Below, in pieces: positions 60,916 through 64,000 of a DNA stretch of 64,000 nt. Positions within the stretch are counted from its first letter, which is position 1. Each line of letters begins with the position of its first letter. This DNA is from Thalassospira australica (GTDB lineage: Bacteria > Pseudomonadota > Alphaproteobacteria > Rhodospirillales > Thalassospiraceae): assembly GCF_000763295.1 (NCBI RefSeq), contig NZ_JRJE01000002.1:1-64000 (forward strand). The letters are read 5' to 3'. The notes below the pieces were generated by a model. That model did not search any database and was not told the DNA's origin. It worked only from the letters and a program-made list of their open reading frames with translations. The position numbers were made by a program, and so were the translations under genes.

Positions 60916-62397
60916 ATGCTGACTGACCAACGGGCTTCCAACCGCATCGCAATCATTGATGTTGGCTCCAACTCGGTACGGCTTGTCATTTTTGATGGCA
61001 TGACACGGGCACCGGTTCCGATCTTCAACGAAAAGGTCATGTGTGGCCTTGGTCGTGACCCTGATGGCACTGGCAAGCTCAACCCCGAAGGGGTCGAGCT
61101 TGCCGTTGTTGCCATGCACCGTTTTGCAACCCTGTTGCAGGCGATGAAAGTCACCCATGTTGATGTGCTTGCCACCGCCGCTGTAAGGGCGGCAACCGAC
61201 GGCAAGGAATTCTGCGATCGCGTGACCGCCGAAACCGGGCTGACCATCAAGGTCATTGACGGCCTTGAAGAAGCCCGTCTTTCAGCCCTTGGCATCATTT
61301 CCGGTGATCCATTGGCATCGGGCATCATGGGCGACATTGGTGGCGGGTCGCTTGAACTGGTGCTGCTTGATCAGGGTGAAATCAAAAAACGCGTCAGCCT
61401 GCCACTTGGTGCCATGCGTCTGCATACGGTGTTTGGCTCTGACCGGGCACGCCTGACGGCTGAAATCAATCAGCACCTTGATACGATTGACTGGCTGCAA
61501 GAAGCAAAAGGCAAGCAACTGTTTGCTGTGGGCGGATCCTGGCGGTCCATCGCCAAACTGTTCATCGCCCAAGAAGACTATCCGATTTCGGTCGTCCACA
61601 ACCTTGCCATGCCCCGGTCGGAAATGGCTGAGCTTACCCACATCATCTCGCAGCAAAGCCGGGTATCACTGGAAAAAATCGGCGGAGTATCCAAGCGCCG
61701 CATCGATAGCCTTCCCCATGCCTCTCTTGTCATGAACATGTTGATGGCGCGCATGCAACCAAACGAAGTTGTCTTTTCCGGGCATGGTTTGCGCGAAGGC
61801 TGGATGTATGAAGTCCTGCCTGAAGACCTTCGGCAACGCGATCCGGTTCTTGAGGCCTGCTTTAGCTTCGCCGAAGATGGCGAACGTTTCCATCAGCACG
61901 GCGAAGAAGTGGCCCATTGGTGTGCCCCGGTTTTTGCCAAGTTACCCGAAAATATTGAACGCTTGCGACTGGCAGCCTGCATCATCGGCGACATCGGCTG
62001 GAACGAGCATCCCGATTACCGCGCCGAACAAAGCTATAACCGCATTCTGCGCCACCCCTATATTGACCTGAACCATCATGATCGCGTGTTCCTCGCATAT
62101 ACGATTGGGTCGCGCTATGCCGGCAACTTCAAGGGAGATGCCGCCAGCGACCGTATCCTTGATGATGACGACCGTCTGAACGGGCGCCTGTTTGGCCATG
62201 TTATTCGACTGGGCCATACCCTTTCTGGTGGGGTCGAGGGGATTTTGCCGCAAACCCGGTTATTGCTTGAAGACGGCAAGCTGATCCTGCAACTCGAAAA
62301 GCAGGCCTCCACCCTGTATGGTGAAGTTGTCGAACAGCGCCTGTCAAAGCTTGCCAAGCTGATGAACCGTGAAAGTATGGTCAGACTTGCCGAGTAG
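60916..62397 (+). CDS. ppx: Exopolyphosphatase (Ppx/GppA family)
   Basis: A 493-residue phosphatase of the sugar-kinase/Hsp70/actin fold. Phosphate-binding loops IIDVGSNSVRLVIFDG (near residue 15) and MGDIGGGSLELVLLD (near 140) are clear; the catalytic Glu is in DGLEEARLSALG. The C-terminal half is an HD-like helical domain (HAEEVAHW-type stretch and AAYTIGSRYAG-like segment). It degrades polyphosphate or pppGpp. Same strand and close behind ppk1, so likely an operon. Confidence 0.95.
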   Translation: MLTDQRASNRIAIIDVGSNSVRLVIFDGMTRAPVPIFNEKVMCGLGRDPDGTGKLNPEGVELAVVAMHRFATLLQAMKVTHVDVLATAAVRAATDGKEFCDRVTAETGLTIKVIDGLEEARLSALGIISGDPLASGIMGDIGGGSLELVLLDQGEIKKRVSLPLGAMRLHTVFGSDRARLTAEINQHLDTIDWLQEAKGKQLFAVGGSWRSIAKLFIAQEDYPISVVHNLAMPRSEMAELTHIISQQSRVSLEKIGGVSKRRIDSLPHASLVMNMLMARMQPNEVVFSGHGLREGWMYEVLPEDLRQRDPVLEACFSFAEDGERFHQHGEEVAHWCAPVFAKLPENIERLRLAACIIGDIGWNEHPDYRAEQSYNRILRHPYIDLNHHDRVFLAYTIGSRYAGNFKGDAASDRILDDDDRLNGRLFGHVIRLGHTLSGGVEGILPQTRLLLEDGKLILQLEKQASTLYGEVVEQRLSKLAKLMNRESMVRLAE

Positions 62398-62494
62398 AGC
62401 TGCGAAAACACCACAATCAAAACGTGCATTTTGTTGACGCATCGCACCAAAACCGGCACGATTACGCTCCTTTTTTAATTAGGAGCGCCATGTC

Positions 62495-62830
62495 ATGACC
62501 GACACAAATCAGCCATCCGACCACGCCCATCGCGACGTCCTGGCTGTACTGGCAAACATGTCCTTTCAAATGCTTTGTCAGGAAATAGCGGTCCTGCCCG
62601 ACAGTGATTCCGAGCTTGAAAAGCTTCGCTCTGCGGCTGGTGATGATGAGAAATCACTCATTGACCTTCTGATCGCGCTAAAGGGTGCCAGGCTTTGCGA
62701 TATCGCTCCCCTGTTTGCCAACACCGATGACGATCCCACCAACGCCAAACTCTCCCAAAGCGACGTTCCGGACAACATGCTCTCACTGCTGACCGCGCTC
62801 AAGGCGTCCACGAGCACGGACGTAGAATGA
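62495..62830 (+). CDS. Hypothetical protein, upstream partner of DUF1835 gene
   Basis: A 111-residue, acidic, mainly helical protein with no recognised domain. AGGAGCG lies upstream; an ATG five bases earlier is out of frame. The stop overlaps the start of the DUF1835 gene (ATGA), so the two are translationally coupled. The middle contains CQEIAVLPDSDSELEKLRSA and DLLIALKGARLCDIAPLF. Function unknown; a role tied to its partner is likely. Confidence 0.7.
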   Translation: MTDTNQPSDHAHRDVLAVLANMSFQMLCQEIAVLPDSDSELEKLRSAAGDDEKSLIDLLIALKGARLCDIAPLFANTDDDPTNAKLSQSDVPDNMLSLLTALKASTSTDVE

Positions 62831-63789
62831 ACCGGATCGACACCACAGCCACCCTGCATCTGCGCTGTGGATCAGATATCCGCGACGGCCTGAAAGAGGC
62901 CGGATTTGTCGGTAATTTCCTTGAATTTTCCGATCCGTTCTGTCAGGGCCCTGTCCCTGACCAACCGTTGGGGCAATTCATAAAGACCCGGGCCACATTT
63001 ATTGCCGGGGCATATGAACTGTCACTGGACGATGTTCTTGCACGCTGTCAGCGGGAATATGGTGCGCTTGCGACCCTTGGCAATTATGAGCATGTGGTGC
63101 TGTGGTTCGAACATGATAGTTACGACCAGCTCATTCTGGCTTTTCTGATGGATTACATCGCGACCAGCCGCCCGGATACGCGGATTGAGGTGATATCACT
63201 TGACCATGCACCGGGAATTGAACGCTTCACCGGCCTGGGTCAACTGGCCCCCGATGGGCTGATCTGGGTTTGGGAAAACCATCGCATGACACTCAGCGAT
63301 GACATGATCGCGTTCGGTAAGGACGCGTGGCAAGCCATCCGCGCCACTGACCCTGCGTTGCTAACGTCCCTTGCAAATAGGCAAACGGCACCCCTGCCCC
63401 ATATGCCAGCCGCCCTTAAACGCCATCTGGCAGAATTCCCCGCCCCCGACACAGGCCTTGGACTGACACAAAAACAAACCCTGCAAATTATCGCTGACCA
63501 CGGGCCACTTCCGCTTGGCAAGGTGTTCGGGCATTTGATGCGAAGCTATGAACCCTTGCCCTATCTTGGCGATCTGATGTTCTGGGCCGAGGTCAAACTG
63601 ATGACCGAATGCAAGAATGCACTTTTCACCTTGTCCCCGGCAAATGCGGATCAGATTTGGGCAGAACGCACCATCACCCTGACCGAAACCGGCAAAGACA
63701 CATTGCTGGGAAAACGCAATTTCCTAGATAACTTCCTCGGCACACGTTGGGTTGGCGGCATTCGGACAGGGCAACCTTTTGCGCCCTGA
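62827..63789 (+). CDS. DUF1835-domain protein
   Basis: A 320-residue cytosolic protein. DUF1835 spans about residues 9-135: LHLRCGSDIRDGLKEAGF, then FSDPFCQGPVPD, then HVVLWFEHDSYDQLILAFLM. The C-terminal part (about 225-310) looks like a winged-helix pair (PLPLGKVFGHLMRSYEPLPY; ITLTETGKDTLLG). The family is common but has no established function; some members sit near stress genes. Coupled by ATGA to the small gene upstream. Confidence 0.87.
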   Translation: MNRIDTTATLHLRCGSDIRDGLKEAGFVGNFLEFSDPFCQGPVPDQPLGQFIKTRATFIAGAYELSLDDVLARCQREYGALATLGNYEHVVLWFEHDSYDQLILAFLMDYIATSRPDTRIEVISLDHAPGIERFTGLGQLAPDGLIWVWENHRMTLSDDMIAFGKDAWQAIRATDPALLTSLANRQTAPLPHMPAALKRHLAEFPAPDTGLGLTQKQTLQIIADHGPLPLGKVFGHLMRSYEPLPYLGDLMFWAEVKLMTECKNALFTLSPANADQIWAERTITLTETGKDTLLGKRNFLDNFLGTRWVGGIRTGQPFAP

Positions 63790-63842
63790 CACCGCCAACC
63801 TCAATACGCCAAAATGTTTTCGCGAAAGTCCGTATGCAGACC

Positions 63843-64000
63843 TCAGCTGTTCCAGAAAAGCTCTGAATTTACGTTTTGGGAATCGACCAAATACTTCAGT
63901 TGCTCAAGACGGATGTGTTTTCGGCCAAACAGATCCTCTGCCTTTGCTTTCTCTGTTTTCAAGCGTTCAGCAACCTGAGCAGCACCCTTTTCAGCATTCC
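63843..64000 (-). CDS. C-terminal part of an unidentified coiled-coil protein
   Basis: The minus strand has an open frame from the window edge to a stop at 63843-63845. The 51 visible residues are Ala/Glu/Lys-rich (NAEKGAAQVAERLKTEKAKA), then a basic GRKHIRLEQLKYLV and end SELFWNS. It looks like the helical end of a larger protein. No function can be given; base use is AT-richer than the core genes. Confidence 0.45.
   Translation of the reverse strand, partial: NAEKGAAQVAERLKTEKAKAEDLFGRKHIRLEQLKYLVDSQNVNSELFWNS

Overview
The window reads as chromosomal DNA of an alphaproteobacterium, most likely a marine member of the Rhodospirillales such as Thalassospira (inference from gene content and style, not proven). 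Supporting signs are the C4-type 5-aminolevulinate synthase, an EipB/DUF1849 envelope protein, an ELM1/DUF1022 protein, a histone-deacetylase-like gene next to xseB and ispA, and moderate GC with dense short operons. No rRNA, tRNA, CRISPR array, complete insertion sequence or prophage was seen.

Layout. 0.1-12.5 kb: metabolic and regulatory genes (aldo/keto reductase, MFS and EamA transporters, two LysR regulators, an atypical NtrC-type activator, DinB, a crotonase, pyrE, GST and VOC proteins). 12.6-15.4 kb: a lipoprotein gene whose last 35 bp are repeated exactly 1,056 bp downstream, bracketing a gene for a predicted aerolysin/ETX-MTX2-type pore-forming protein, then a universal stress protein. 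15.5-24.8 kb: a class III aminotransferase, hemA, a small accessory module (DUF6338-like membrane protein plus a 53-residue GYxP-repeat protein), PadR-like regulator, GNAT, SDR, a 159-bp MITE-like element, an SRAP protein, a second universal stress protein and an ArsR regulator. 24.8-37.8 kb: pdxH, a 17-kDa-antigen-like lipoprotein, a DnaJ-type co-chaperone, MscS, YihY, fabI, aroC, a degenerate retropepsin-like protein with a long low-complexity tail, a secreted intradiol-dioxygenase-like protein, a TetR/DUF2269 pair and tlyA.

37.8-44.9 kb is a coherent malonate-use locus: GntR regulator, three TRAP transporter genes, malonyl-CoA decarboxylase and malonyl-CoA synthetase, with repeated CTGGTATAC-type operator sites. 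45-53 kb holds dxs, ispA, xseB and a deacetylase; a hydrolase and a two-gene CBASS anti-phage system (CD-NTase plus Cap15-like effector) sit between dxs and ispA. 53.6-64 kb holds a second BigR/SqrR-like regulator, eipB with a SPOR lipoprotein gene, aspS, sixA, the polyphosphate pair ppk1-ppx, and a DUF1835 gene; a truncated gene runs off the right edge.

Regulatory themes read directly from the DNA: FNR-type boxes exactly 32 bp upstream of -10-like hexamers before hemA and both universal stress genes; a RutR-type box upstream of pyrE; palindromes or repeats in front of several regulator genes. The strongest candidates for new biology are the repeat-flanked toxin cassette and the DUF6338/GYxP module; the CBASS locus is a recognisable defence system.
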